NCBI GenBank assembly: GCA_947486405.1
Contig: CANKTL010000003.1
Location: 1 to 42,465 of the forward strand
DNA from: a bacterium
GTDB taxonomy: Bacteria > Margulisbacteria > Marinamargulisbacteria > CANKTL01
Length of the DNA stretch: 42,465 nt
Direction of reading: 5' to 3'
In this document: piece after piece, positions 9,649 to 20,076 of the stretch
How positions within the stretch are numbered: the stretch's first letter is position 1
Layout: each line of letters begins with the position of its first letter
The notes under the pieces: model-generated
The model's input: only the letters and a program-made list of their open reading frames with translations
The model's database searches: none
What the model was told of the DNA's origin: nothing
Made by a program: the position numbers and the translations under genes

Positions 9649-11119
9649 ACAAGGCCGCGTCATTTTGGTGGGGGCTGGTCCCGGTGATCCTGAGCTTTTA
9701 ACGCTTAAGGGCCGCCGATGGTTAGGTGAAGCTGACGTGGTTTTATACGATTTTTTGATTCACCCGAATTTATTGGCCCTTTGTAGACCCGACGCTGAAC
9801 TCATTTGCGTGGGTAAGCGAAAAGGCCTTCATGTGAATCATCAGACCTCAATTAATGCGCAAATTGTGACCCACGCCGTCGCCGGAAAAACGGTAGTCCG
9901 CCTCAAAGGGGGCGATCCCTTTGTCTTTGGACGGGGTGGCGAAGAACTGCTGGCAGCCAAATCAGCGGGCATTCCGGTTGAAGTGGTGCCGGGCGTAAGT
10001 TCAGGGTGGGCCGTGCCAGCCTATGCGGGCATTCCCCTCACATTTCGCGAAGTGTCCCGCTCCGTGGCGATGGTTTCGGGGAGTTTGTCCACCGGGGCGG
10101 CACCCGAAGCGCACCAGTTGCCGATTGCAGACACGGTTGTGGTGTTTATGGCCGTGAGCCACCTGGACGATATTGTGGCGGCCTACGTTAAAAATGGCCA
10201 TTTTACGACGCAAACGCCGGTGGCCGTTATTTATCGCGGTACTTTGGCTGCCCAATCGACTTTGATTTCCACCTTGGGTAACGTGGCCGCCGATGTGCGT
10301 CAGGCCGAACTAAGCTCCCCCTCCTTGCTGGTTATTGGCGAGGTTGTGGCCCTGGCACCTCAGCTTAATTGGATTTCAGATCTGCCGCTTTTTGGCCACA
10401 GGGTGGTGGTACTGCGTGCGGCGCACCAGTCAGCTGAACTCACCGAAAAATTATCCCATTTTGGGGCGGAAGTGGTTCAGCTGCCGGTATTAAAATTCGA
10501 GAAAAAACCCGAATTATTGAACTTAATTTCACCCCAATACCTCTCTGATTTTTCAATGATTATATTTACGTCTCCCAACGGGGTACGCCACTTTATGGAC
10601 CATATCTTAAGTCGGGGAATGGATGCGCGTGGATTGATCGGCAAGCAAATTGTGGCGATCGGACCCAAAACGGCGCAGACTTTACGGTCGTATGGCATTT
10701 CAGCCGATTTTCAGCCTGAGCATTACCATTCTGAGGGCATTGCAGAGATGTTACCTGTGGAACTGTCTGATCAGCGTATTTTAATGCCGGTTGCGGCCGG
10801 AGCCGATGGCCAATTGAGCTCGAATTTAGAGAAGAGGGGTGCCCAAGTGACGGTACTTAAAACCTACGAAACCGTTATGCCTGATCACCTGTCCTTTACC
10901 CTCATGCCTCACGACTGGATTGTTTTCACCAGTCCATCCACCGCCACGCACTTCTTCCAATCAGTTTGGGATGGTCAAACGCCCATTCGCTGTGTCAGTA
11001 TCGGGAAGAAGACCTCTGCGAAAATTCATGATCATTGGTCAGAGTCTATATTTGAAGCGGAATTTGCGGGTGACGACGGGGTCGTTGCCGCAATTATTTC
11101 GCAAGCGGGAGGTCATTAA
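9635..11119 (+). CDS. cobA-hemD: Uroporphyrinogen-III C-methyltransferase / uroporphyrinogen-III synthase fusion
   Basis: N-terminal SUMT: GRVILVGAGPGDPELLTLKG, VRLKGGDPFVFGRGGEE; C-terminal HemD-like domain. Confidence 0.92.
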   Translation: MAFAKQGRVILVGAGPGDPELLTLKGRRWLGEADVVLYDFLIHPNLLALCRPDAELICVGKRKGLHVNHQTSINAQIVTHAVAGKTVVRLKGGDPFVFGRGGEELLAAKSAGIPVEVVPGVSSGWAVPAYAGIPLTFREVSRSVAMVSGSLSTGAAPEAHQLPIADTVVVFMAVSHLDDIVAAYVKNGHFTTQTPVAVIYRGTLAAQSTLISTLGNVAADVRQAELSSPSLLVIGEVVALAPQLNWISDLPLFGHRVVVLRAAHQSAELTEKLSHFGAEVVQLPVLKFEKKPELLNLISPQYLSDFSMIIFTSPNGVRHFMDHILSRGMDARGLIGKQIVAIGPKTAQTLRSYGISADFQPEHYHSEGIAEMLPVELSDQRILMPVAAGADGQLSSNLEKRGAQVTVLKTYETVMPDHLSFTLMPHDWIVFTSPSTATHFFQSVWDGQTPIRCVSIGKKTSAKIHDHWSESIFEAEFAGDDGVVAAIISQAGGH

Positions 11120-12115
11120 ATGTTTCCATCGATTCGATTGTCTCGGCACCGCCAAACCGCCGCTTTGCGGAATTTTAATCGGGAAACTGATTTATTGCCC
11201 CGTCATTTCATTCAACCTTTGTTTGTGCGTGAAGGCATTGAAGCTGATCAGCCTATTAACGCGTTACCCGGCGTGAGCCAGCTTACCGTGAAATCTGCGG
11301 TGGCTCGGGCCCATCAGGCGGCCAAAAGTGGGGTTTCGGCGGTCATTTTATTCGGGATTCCGGTTCTAAAAGACGCCCGAGGCACCTCAGCCAGTGACCC
11401 CAATGGAATTGTGCAAGAAACCATTCGGGCGATCAAAGATGCCGTGCCTGAACTAGCTGTCATTGCAGATTGTTGTCTCTGCGAATACACCGACCATGGC
11501 CACTGTGGCATCTGGAATGGCCCTGACCAATGGAATAACGATGCGACTTTAGCGCGGCTGGCCGACATTGCCCAAAGCTACGCCGACGCTGGCGCGGATA
11601 TTGTGGCGCCCTCCGGCATGATCGACGGTATGGTCAGTGGCATCCGAAAGGGGCTCGATGATCATAATCATCACCATGTCGGCATTATGAGCTACGCCAT
11701 CAAATATGCGTCGGCGTTTTATGGGCCATTTCGACATGCGGCCGGCAGTTCTGAGGCGTTTGTGGGGGATCGTAATCATCACCAATTAGCGCCCACTCAG
11801 CGTCAAGAAGGATTGCGAGAGGCGGCTTTAGATGTCAATGAGGGAGCGGATTATTTAATCGTCAAACCTGCGCAGCACTACATGGATATGATTCGCGATC
11901 TGCGAAATCAAACTCAGGTGATGATTGTGGCGTATCAGGTTTCAGGCGAATATGTGATGATTAAGACGGCAGCCCAGCAAGGGGTAATGAATGAGCAGGC
12001 GGCTTTCCTGGAAGTCTTTACGGGACTTCGCCGGGCGGGGGCGTCATCCATCATTGCATATAACGCCATTGAGGTGGCGCAAGTATTAAAAAATAGACTC
12101 AAAGGTGATGATTAA
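11120..12115 (+). CDS. hemB: Delta-aminolevulinic acid dehydratase
   Basis: DCCLCEYTDHGHCG, APSGMIDGMV, KPAQHYMDMI. Confidence 0.95.
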   Translation: MFPSIRLSRHRQTAALRNFNRETDLLPRHFIQPLFVREGIEADQPINALPGVSQLTVKSAVARAHQAAKSGVSAVILFGIPVLKDARGTSASDPNGIVQETIRAIKDAVPELAVIADCCLCEYTDHGHCGIWNGPDQWNNDATLARLADIAQSYADAGADIVAPSGMIDGMVSGIRKGLDDHNHHHVGIMSYAIKYASAFYGPFRHAAGSSEAFVGDRNHHQLAPTQRQEGLREAALDVNEGADYLIVKPAQHYMDMIRDLRNQTQVMIVAYQVSGEYVMIKTAAQQGVMNEQAAFLEVFTGLRRAGASSIIAYNAIEVAQVLKNRLKGDD

Positions 12116-13391
12116 GGTGGGTAGTGATTTGTTTGGTGCGGCATCGGACGTATTGGTTGGCGGGGTGAATAGTCCGGCCCGGGCTTTTAAGGCCATTGGC
12201 ATTCCGCCGGTCTTTATTGACCGAGGTGAGGGTCCATATATCTACGACACCGAAAATCGGCGTTATATCGACTATATCCAATCGTGGGGTCCGATGATCC
12301 TGGGTCATTGCCATCCGCAGGTTTCTGAGGCCTTACACCGGGCTGTGGACAAAGGAACCTCGTTTGGGGCACCCACCGTTGCTGAAACCGAGATGGCCAA
12401 ACGAGTGCAGGGGTTTTTCCCATCGATGGAAAAGATGCGCTTTGTGAGTTCGGGTACCGAGGCCACAATGAGTGCCATTCGCCTGGCTCGGGGGGCAACC
12501 GGCCGGCGGAAAATTTTAAAGTTTGAGGGATGCTATCACGGGCATGCCGATAGTTTATTGGTCGCTGCCGGATCAGGGGCTTTAACCCTCGGTGAGCCCG
12601 ATAGCAAAGGTGTATTGGCTGATCTGGCCCAACATACACTTACCGCGCCGTTTAACGATTTGGATACTGTAAAGGCTATTTTTGAACGCTGGGGTGATGA
12701 TTTGGCGGGGGTAATTGTAGAGCCAGTGGTCGGCAATATGGGCGTTGTTCTGCCACAACCTGGTTTTTTAGCGGGTCTTAGGCAATCATGTGATGATTAC
12801 GGGGCACTTTTGATCTTGGATGAAGTCATGACGGGGTTCCGGGTGGGCCTCAACGGTGCCCAGGCTCTCTACGATTGTAAACCCGACTTAACAGTACTGG
12901 GTAAGGTGGTGGGCGGTGGGCTTCCCTGCGGGGTCTATGGGGGTAGGGCCGATATAATGGCTCACGTCGCGCCCGAAGGTGGCGTGTACCAAGCGGGAAC
13001 ACTCTCGGGTAACCCGCTCGCGATGGCTGCCGGAATCATCACCTTGGATATTTTGAAAACCGCGGACGCGTTTGCGATGGCTGAAAAACAGTGCCAACAA
13101 TTGGTGGTCGGTATCAAAGAAATCATCACCTCACACTCAGTTCCTGCAACCATTCAATCGGTCGGCACCATGTGGACCCTCTTCTGGTGTCCCGATCCTA
13201 TTCATAACCTAACCGATGCCAAGCGTTCAGACCTGGCCCAATTTCGGACCTTTTATAAAGCGATGCTGCGGCAAGGCATCTATATGGCGCCGTCGCAATT
13301 TGAAGCCAATTTTGTGTCAGCCGTTCATACGGAGGAAAACATAGACTCGACCCTGACGGCGATTCGAACCTACTGCCAAACTGTTAGGTAA
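12105..13391 (+). CDS. hemL: Glutamate-1-semialdehyde 2,1-aminomutase
   Basis: GGVNSPARAFKAIG, SSGTEATMSAIRLARGATGR, GKVVGGGLPCGVYGGR (PLP Lys). Confidence 0.95.
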   Translation: MMIKVGSDLFGAASDVLVGGVNSPARAFKAIGIPPVFIDRGEGPYIYDTENRRYIDYIQSWGPMILGHCHPQVSEALHRAVDKGTSFGAPTVAETEMAKRVQGFFPSMEKMRFVSSGTEATMSAIRLARGATGRRKILKFEGCYHGHADSLLVAAGSGALTLGEPDSKGVLADLAQHTLTAPFNDLDTVKAIFERWGDDLAGVIVEPVVGNMGVVLPQPGFLAGLRQSCDDYGALLILDEVMTGFRVGLNGAQALYDCKPDLTVLGKVVGGGLPCGVYGGRADIMAHVAPEGGVYQAGTLSGNPLAMAAGIITLDILKTADAFAMAEKQCQQLVVGIKEIITSHSVPATIQSVGTMWTLFWCPDPIHNLTDAKRSDLAQFRTFYKAMLRQGIYMAPSQFEANFVSAVHTEENIDSTLTAIRTYCQTVR

Positions 13392-14844
13392 ACAACGCCG
13401 AATTCAAAAACTCTTCGTTGGAATGGGTTTGTTTCAACAAGCGAATCAATTCTTCCGTAGCACTTTCCGAATCGATGTTTTTACGCAACATATAGCTCTT
13501 TTTGAGGGTGGATTCAGAGAGTAGTAATTCTTCCTTACGCGTTCCAGAATTAACCACATCGATGGCAGGGAATATTCGGCGATTGGCCAGTTTACGGTCA
13601 AGGTGAAGCTCAAGGTTACCCGTTCCTTTAAATTCTTCATAAATAATGTCGTCCATCCGTGATCCAGTATCTACCAAGGCGGTTGCGATAATGGTTAAAC
13701 TCCCGCCGTGCTCAATATTTCGCGCACCGCCGAAGAAGCGCTTGGGTTTATGCAATGAACTGGGGTCCAAACCGCCGGAAAGTGTTCGTCCTGATGGTGG
13801 CACGACCAAGTTATACGCCCGAGCCAATCGGGTAATGCTATCCAGAAGTATAACGACGTCTTTGTCACATTCCACTAGGCGCTTAGCACTTTCCAATAGC
13901 AATTCTGAGATGCGCACATGTTGTTCAGGGGGTTCGTCGAAGGTGGAATAGACGACTTCGCCATTCACCGATCGTTCCATATCGGTAACCTCTTCAGGCC
14001 GCTCATCAATCAACAGCACCTTAATAATGACTTCTGGTTGGTTGATACTTATCGCATTGGCGATTTCTTTCATAATGGACGTTTTTCCGGCCTTTGGCGG
14101 GGATACAATTAGCGCGCGTTGCCCTTTCCCGAAGGGGACCAGCATATCCATAATCCGCCCGGAAACCGGTAACTTCCCAATTTCCATTTTGAGCTGTTGA
14201 TCGGGGTAAATAGGGCAGAGATTAGAAAATACGGTGCGTTCTTTAATCTTTTCAGGCGCATCGTAGTTGATGCTTTCGACGCCCAGCAACGAAAAATAAC
14301 GCTCGCCTTCTTTGGGGGGCCGAACTTGGCCGGTGAGGGTGTCGCCCGTCATTAAGCGCATGCGTCTGATCTGGTTCTGAGACACGTAAACGTCTTCTGA
14401 GCTGGGCAGATAGTTGGTCGTTCTTAAAAATCCATATCCATCGGGCAAAATTTCTAATACACCAGTGGCAAAAATAGATCCGTTTTGTTCGGTTTTAGCC
14501 TGTAAAATGCGGAAAATCAGGTCGTTTTTATTTAACGCTTTATAGTCGGTTAAGTTGAGTTTTTCGGCCAATTGGTGAAGGTCTTTAACGGTGCTTTTTT
14601 GAAGATCCACAAGATTGAGGCGATCTTCAGGTGCAACCACCGAAAGCGGGGCATCTGGATTTTCCTCGATATAAAGAGAAGGATTTCCCTCCGGGTTGTG
14701 GTTTTTTTTGCCGTGGTTGCCCGTATTGGTCCCGCGGGTGCGAAACGACCCATGTTTTTTTCCTGAATTTTGATGTTTATAGTTGCGGCGCTGGTTATCC
14801 TGGCGATTACTGTCTCCGCTATTAGTGAAAGTGCTGTCAGTCAT
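13384..14844 (-). CDS. rho: Transcription termination factor Rho, with basic low-complexity N-terminal extension
   Basis: GDTLTGQVRPPKEGERYFSLLGVESIN, PPKAGKTSIMKEIANAI, LLDSITRLARAYN. Confidence 0.95.
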   Translation of the reverse strand: MTDSTFTNSGDSNRQDNQRRNYKHQNSGKKHGSFRTRGTNTGNHGKKNHNPEGNPSLYIEENPDAPLSVVAPEDRLNLVDLQKSTVKDLHQLAEKLNLTDYKALNKNDLIFRILQAKTEQNGSIFATGVLEILPDGYGFLRTTNYLPSSEDVYVSQNQIRRMRLMTGDTLTGQVRPPKEGERYFSLLGVESINYDAPEKIKERTVFSNLCPIYPDQQLKMEIGKLPVSGRIMDMLVPFGKGQRALIVSPPKAGKTSIMKEIANAISINQPEVIIKVLLIDERPEEVTDMERSVNGEVVYSTFDEPPEQHVRISELLLESAKRLVECDKDVVILLDSITRLARAYNLVVPPSGRTLSGGLDPSSLHKPKRFFGGARNIEHGGSLTIIATALVDTGSRMDDIIYEEFKGTGNLELHLDRKLANRRIFPAIDVVNSGTRKEELLLSESTLKKSYMLRKNIDSESATEELIRLLKQTHSNEEFLNSALFT

Positions 14845-15048
14845 TGATTTTGAGGCTCCTTAACCGGTCCAATGACATCAAAATAGTCAGAGGCGGCAGC
14901 GTAATGGGGGTAAATAATTTTTAGGATTAAGTTTGGTGATTTCCTGTGCCCATTGAGCGGACTCAGGCTCTTGCTGACTCACTGTAAAGTATAATCAGAC
15001 TCTTTGAGAATAAAATAAAACGACTGATTTTGCAATATTTGAGTTTGG

Positions 15049-16395
15049 CTAGGGTTTGCTGAGGTAAACAACGCTTTCGATATGAAAGGTGTTGGGGAAC
15101 ATATCGACGGGCTGAATGTAATGGATCCGATACCCGTGGGTTTCAAATTCTTTAAGGTCCCGAAACAGGGTAACGGGGTTGCAGGAGACGTAGACAATAT
15201 GAGGGGCGTTACAGTCTAAAATGCGCCGAATGGCTTTGGGCACCATGCCACTTCGGGGCGGATCAATGACTATAAGTTCAGGCGTCCAGGTGTGGCTTTT
15301 AAGCACGTTTTTAACGCGGTCGCAGATAAATTGAATATTGGTAACACTATTCAAAGCCGCATTTTGAGTGGCGTCGGCAATTGCAGACGGGTTTTCTTCG
15401 ACCCCAATTACCGTGCCACAGTGCTCGGACATATAAATGCCAATTGTGCCGGTGCCACAATAAAGGTCAAAGGCCAGTTTGGGCGCAATTTTCTGCGCCA
15501 CTTTGGCCACTTCATCGTACAAGATTCGTGCTTGAAGGCTATTGGTTTGGAAAAACGACAGTGGCGAAATCTTAAATTGGTAGCTGCCAATCGATTCTAT
15601 AATATGATCGTCGCCGGCCACGTGGTGAATGTTGGTAGTGAAGGCCGTGTCACCGACCGCGGACTGAATGGATTTGAATACCGATGCCACCGACGGAAAC
15701 TGGGCCATGAGGGCCGTTGAAAATTGGGAAATGAGCTCGGGATTGTCTTCGCTGACCACCAAATTTACCATCCAAGCGGCCTTGCGTTTGCTCTGCCGAA
15801 GCATTAAATGACGCAGAAAGCCAACGTGCTCGCGGTAATCCCAAGTGCTTGCCTTAGCGGCCCTAAAAAAAGCCTGGGCAAAGGCAATGATGGCGTTGCT
15901 TTCTTGATCTTGCAGCAGGCATTGGGTAATGGGTACTACCTGATCAAACTGCCCACGCCGTTTAAGTCCTAAAATGACTTCGCCGTTTTCGCTGCCAAAC
16001 GCAAATTCCATTTTGTTGCGGTAAAAATAGGGCGAATCACAGGCCAACACAGGTCGAATTAAGGGAATGGCCGATTCCAAATGATGCTGAAAGGCCGCAT
16101 CCGCGATCATACTGGCTTTGAACTGAATCTGGGTCTCGTATTGGACGCCTTGAAGTTGGCAGCCGCCACAGTCGTCCGCGTGTTGGCAGGCAGCGGGTTC
16201 TCTGAACGGGGAAGGCGATTCAAGGGCCAGCTTTACCCCATGCCAAAATCGCTTTTCTTTCTTTTTAATTCGAACCAATACCCGATCTCCGGGCACCGTT
16301 TGCGGTACGAATACCTTGATCCCGTCAATGGTCCCCATGCCCCACCCGTGATAAACGAGTTTTTCGATGTCGACGGAATACGTAGGAGGCGTCAT
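15049..16395 (-). CDS. 23S rRNA (uracil-5-)-methyltransferase, RumA/RlmD family, with TRAM domain
   Basis: TRAM-like N-terminus, CxxxxxCGGCQLQ Fe-S motif, DLYCGTGTIG, VIDPPRSGM, YVSCNP. Confidence 0.9.
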   Translation of the reverse strand: MTPPTYSVDIEKLVYHGWGMGTIDGIKVFVPQTVPGDRVLVRIKKKEKRFWHGVKLALESPSPFREPAACQHADDCGGCQLQGVQYETQIQFKASMIADAAFQHHLESAIPLIRPVLACDSPYFYRNKMEFAFGSENGEVILGLKRRGQFDQVVPITQCLLQDQESNAIIAFAQAFFRAAKASTWDYREHVGFLRHLMLRQSKRKAAWMVNLVVSEDNPELISQFSTALMAQFPSVASVFKSIQSAVGDTAFTTNIHHVAGDDHIIESIGSYQFKISPLSFFQTNSLQARILYDEVAKVAQKIAPKLAFDLYCGTGTIGIYMSEHCGTVIGVEENPSAIADATQNAALNSVTNIQFICDRVKNVLKSHTWTPELIVIDPPRSGMVPKAIRRILDCNAPHIVYVSCNPVTLFRDLKEFETHGYRIHYIQPVDMFPNTFHIESVVYLSKP

Positions 16396-18788
16396 CGGGT
16401 TAAACCAAACGACGGAATAGGCATAGTCTCGATAGGAACTCGAATGTGGTGGGTATTTCGGGTAAATTTAAGCCGACGGGGGCCCAATCGGTGAATCCCG
16501 TTGGTGGCTGGAAAATGCGCGATATTTTTGGGGAAATTAATGAAAATGTCTTTAACCGATGCGACCAAATTAGGCGTAAGCTGAATTTCGATCTCATCCC
16601 CAGTGAGTTTGAGTTCCAACGAAATCTCGCCCCATTTGCAGCCCAAATTTTGAAGACTAATGGCCGCACCCGAGGACGCCCACGCCAACTCAGGAATGGT
16701 GATTTCAATGCCAGACTCGACAGTGGTCAACATCAATCGATTGCTAAGCCGAATGAACGCAGTGTTGGCTGCGAGATCGTGGCCTTCGCCATAAATCCCC
16801 AAATTGGTTTGCGGATGCATCCGCTCGGGCCAAGTGGCGGTAGCACTGGCGGTGGTGATCAGGGTATCCCAAATTTCCCAGGCCAACTCTGTGTCTCCTT
16901 GGGCTGCCGCAATTTGGGCCAGTTGGGCGGATAGGACCGGACTGATTCCGGGAATAAATTCGTGCGTATATACCATGTTTTCGTGGCTAAAGTGGCGCTT
17001 GATTTGGGCCACTGTTTCGACCACTAATGGATCGTTGGGGCTGAGGAGTTCCATGTCGGTCACCACGCTCAGTAGGTCGCAAATACGTTCATCTAATAGG
17101 AGGTGAGGATCGCCCGGTAAGAAGGGTGTTTGGCCGGACCGATCAAACAGCACGCCGAGGTGGGCCAGCAGTCGCGATTGGAATTGCGCTGCATCCGCCA
17201 AAAGACGATTTGCAGTTTCAAAGTCATACAATTCTTGGGCCAGTTTTCCCGTCGATTTGAGTCCGAAAATTCCCCAAAAAAGATCCAAGATTGGGGTGTG
17301 AATATACTTGGCCCGGTTTTTAGCTTTGCTGGGCTTGAAAAACACAGAATCGGTTAACTCGTGAGACAAACGCCGCGTGACCACGGCTGCTTCTCGCTTA
17401 AGTTGAGGCAATACGCCCTGAAATGGATCGATAGTGCGATTGGCCTGCAGGTAACGCAGTACCATTCCCGAAGTCGGGCCAAGATCTGACCACGATTTAG
17501 ACAGGGTTTGTCGCGTCGGTTTGGGATGAAAAATAGAATCTAACAGCGAGCGCACCGATGAAAGGGCCCCGATGTCACACAAGACGGTAGTGGTTTCATA
17601 AATGTCGCGCAGCAGCGGCCGAATCCCAGTGGTAGGAAATGGCGTAATGTCGGAGCGAAAGCCGGAGACATGGGCACAGGATAGGGAATATACCCGATTG
17701 AAGTTGGAGTGGGGCAGTGTGACTTTGGTCAGGGTGTCGAGCCGATCTGTTTGGTCAAATCGAGCAATATCGAAAATATAGTCATTGATCTTGGCCTGAA
17801 TCAGTGATTGGTATATTTTGGGTGCCGCTTTTCGCAAGATCGGCAGCATTGAGGACTGAGGATGGGCGGGACTGTCGTAGCACAGGGTTTCGGTTTGGTT
17901 AGGTTCAAGTGTAATTTTAAATTCGGCCGCAGCAGTAGCTGCTGAGTTGGGACATGTGCAACTTAAGATCATCTCCCAATTTTTAAGGGCCATCTCAAGT
18001 GGCTGATCGCTTCCTTTCAAACACAACACGTTATCGGGTGTCCGTTTGAACAGTAGCCCGATTTGATGGTCCACAATAAACCCTTTTTCAGACAAATATT
18101 GAATGTGAGAAACGGGGGCGGCTCCTTCTTGATTAAAGGGATTGATCAATAAAACAACCGAAATGGTTTGCGGCGTGCCGCTGGTGTTTTTTACCGACAC
18201 GCTACCTTTGATAACGGCGGACGCTGCGTCCGCACCCACCAACGATACACTGTGTTCTAAAAGAATAGGGGCGGAGGTAAATTTTGTTTTCACCGCATTT
18301 TGGTTGGGAATGAATATTTGAGAAATGGGGGACAACTGGTTGGCGAGGGTGATCGTGCTACTGGTTTTGATGGCCAGGTCAATGGACCAGGAGTTGGGGT
18401 GAGGCACTACTAACCCCGAGGGATCAACTACCGTCGAGATACCCACTTCTGCCAGTGAAAGGGTCGTCCAGTTGCGATTTTGAAAATTATTGAAGAGGCG
18501 ATCAAGCCCAGAGGGGGAGTACCGAGACGAATTGGGGTCGAGTTGGGCTTTTGCCCAGACCGGCCAATGGCTAAGTGGGAGCGTTGCCAAGCGTTTTCGA
18601 TTGGTTTCCCCGATGCGTTTCAGGCGGTCAATGGCGCCATCAAAACGACTACCTTTTGCACTTCGCCGGATACGACTGGCCACAGCATCAGTCAATTTCC
18701 GAGGCGGCTTCCATTTCTTTAAAAAATTGGCCATCTTGAAGGGGAAGATACCATAAAAGGGCTTTTCGGGCCATTTATGCCGTTTCAA
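16392..18788 (-). CDS. Hypothetical protein, possibly six-hairpin glycosidase-like fold
   Basis: 798-aa ORF. C-terminal WPERMHPQTNLGIYGEGHDLAANTAFIRLSNRLML resembles (alpha/alpha)6 enzymes; no family recognised with certainty. Confidence 0.55.
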   Translation of the reverse strand: MKRHKWPEKPFYGIFPFKMANFLKKWKPPRKLTDAVASRIRRSAKGSRFDGAIDRLKRIGETNRKRLATLPLSHWPVWAKAQLDPNSSRYSPSGLDRLFNNFQNRNWTTLSLAEVGISTVVDPSGLVVPHPNSWSIDLAIKTSSTITLANQLSPISQIFIPNQNAVKTKFTSAPILLEHSVSLVGADAASAVIKGSVSVKNTSGTPQTISVVLLINPFNQEGAAPVSHIQYLSEKGFIVDHQIGLLFKRTPDNVLCLKGSDQPLEMALKNWEMILSCTCPNSAATAAAEFKITLEPNQTETLCYDSPAHPQSSMLPILRKAAPKIYQSLIQAKINDYIFDIARFDQTDRLDTLTKVTLPHSNFNRVYSLSCAHVSGFRSDITPFPTTGIRPLLRDIYETTTVLCDIGALSSVRSLLDSIFHPKPTRQTLSKSWSDLGPTSGMVLRYLQANRTIDPFQGVLPQLKREAAVVTRRLSHELTDSVFFKPSKAKNRAKYIHTPILDLFWGIFGLKSTGKLAQELYDFETANRLLADAAQFQSRLLAHLGVLFDRSGQTPFLPGDPHLLLDERICDLLSVVTDMELLSPNDPLVVETVAQIKRHFSHENMVYTHEFIPGISPVLSAQLAQIAAAQGDTELAWEIWDTLITTASATATWPERMHPQTNLGIYGEGHDLAANTAFIRLSNRLMLTTVESGIEITIPELAWASSGAAISLQNLGCKWGEISLELKLTGDEIEIQLTPNLVASVKDIFINFPKNIAHFPATNGIHRLGPRRLKFTRNTHHIRVPIETMPIPSFGLTR

Positions 18789-20076
18789 AATCCTTATTTA
18801 AAGGTAAAGTCGTGATATCTACTGTCATGATCCGGCGCTTATGGGTTTCGGTGACTGAGAACTGATGGTGGTTATACTGAACGGACTCGCCTTTTTTGGG
18901 GAAACGTCCAAAGAGGTGCAGGACAAGGCCGCCTAAAGTATCAAATTCCTCGTCTTCGGGTAAACTTAAATTCAACTTGTCGGAGAGGTCGTCGATGTTC
19001 ATGCCGGCATTCGCACGATATATGCCGGGCGAGAGCTCGATAATTTCCAAATCGGCTTCGGTGTCATATTCGTCTTGAATTTCGCCAACGATTTCTTCAA
19101 TAATGTCTTCAAAAGTTACGATCCCGGACATCCCGCTATATTCGTCTAGCACCACCGCCAGTTGAAATTTTTGGCGTTTCATCTGTTGAAGTAAGTCTTC
19201 AATATTCTTGGTTTCAGGGATAAAGACCGGTTCTCGGAAGAATTTTCGTAGGTCCTGTTTGGATACGGCCGGATCTAGTCCGAGTAAATCTTTAGCATAT
19301 AAAACACCAATAATATTATCGATGCGCTCTTCAAATACGGGGATACGGGAGTGACCATGTTCCACAATAAGGTGAATCGCATCCGAAACGGTTTTGTGCA
19401 CATCAATGCAAATGCAATCCGGACGAGGCGTCATGATTTCGCGCACAACCGTATCTGAAAACTCAAAAATACTGTGAATCATATTTTTTTTGTCTTCTTT
19501 GAGTACCCCGGCGTCTCGACCCAATTTTACCATCATCATGATTTCTTCTTCAGTGAGCAATTGCCGGGCTTTGTCACTAGAAACGCCAAATAAAAATGCG
19601 ATTCCTGCAGACATCCAATTCAAAAGGCGGATAAGCGGCTTAAACAAGAAGATAAAGAGTTCGACGGGCGGCGCTAAAAATAATGCCCATGTCTCGGGAT
19701 GCTTAACGGCCATGGTTTTGGGCGTTATTTCGGCAAATATTAGAATAACAAAGGTGGTTATTAGCGTCATTGCGGCAATGATGAGGCCCGTGTGGCCAAG
19801 ATCGAATTTGTGGCTGAGTTCCAGCGTGAGCGCAGTGGCAAAAGCTGATAACACCGTATTGGCGAGATTATTGCCTATAAGGGCAGCCGTAATAAATTGG
19901 CGGCGGTCTTGGAGGAGCCGTTTTAAGCGACTGGCCCCGCGGACCTTTTGGTCCACCATGCCTTCAACGCGAACATGGTTAACGGCAGTTAATGCGGTTT
20001 CTGAGCTCGAAAAAAAGGCTGAGAGCAGCAAAAAGAAGATAAAAATGAGGAAAATCCCCAATAAACTAATGTCCAA
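18775..20076 (-). CDS. CorC/HlyC-type CNNM + CBS-pair membrane protein
   Basis: DUF21/CNNM N-terminus (LSAFFSSSETALTA), CBS domains (REIMTPRPDCICID; AVVLDEYSGMSGIVTFEDIIEEIVGEI), CorC_HlyC C-terminus. Confidence 0.92.
   Translation of the reverse strand: MDISLLGIFLIFIFFLLLSAFFSSSETALTAVNHVRVEGMVDQKVRGASRLKRLLQDRRQFITAALIGNNLANTVLSAFATALTLELSHKFDLGHTGLIIAAMTLITTFVILIFAEITPKTMAVKHPETWALFLAPPVELFIFLFKPLIRLLNWMSAGIAFLFGVSSDKARQLLTEEEIMMMVKLGRDAGVLKEDKKNMIHSIFEFSDTVVREIMTPRPDCICIDVHKTVSDAIHLIVEHGHSRIPVFEERIDNIIGVLYAKDLLGLDPAVSKQDLRKFFREPVFIPETKNIEDLLQQMKRQKFQLAVVLDEYSGMSGIVTFEDIIEEIVGEIQDEYDTEADLEIIELSPGIYRANAGMNIDDLSDKLNLSLPEDEEFDTLGGLVLHLFGRFPKKGESVQYNHHQFSVTETHKRRIMTVDITTLPLNKDFETA

Noticed and set aside
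13360-13385. gattcgaacctactgcc resembling a tRNA T-loop on the minus strand
   Set aside because: Fully explained as hemL codons (AIRTYCQTVR); no acceptor or anticodon stems around it.
13446-13640. 64-aa ORF inside rho, and many similar 60-150 aa shadow ORFs (e.g. 3842-4285, 8862-9188, 12214-12639, 19490-20080, 31365-31952)
   Set aside because: They lie in alternative frames or antisense to well supported conserved genes; no RBS or family evidence.
14979-15197. 72-aa minus ORF between rho and the methyltransferase
   Set aside because: Mostly overlaps the methyltransferase C-terminus in another frame; the remainder is AT-rich intergenic sequence.
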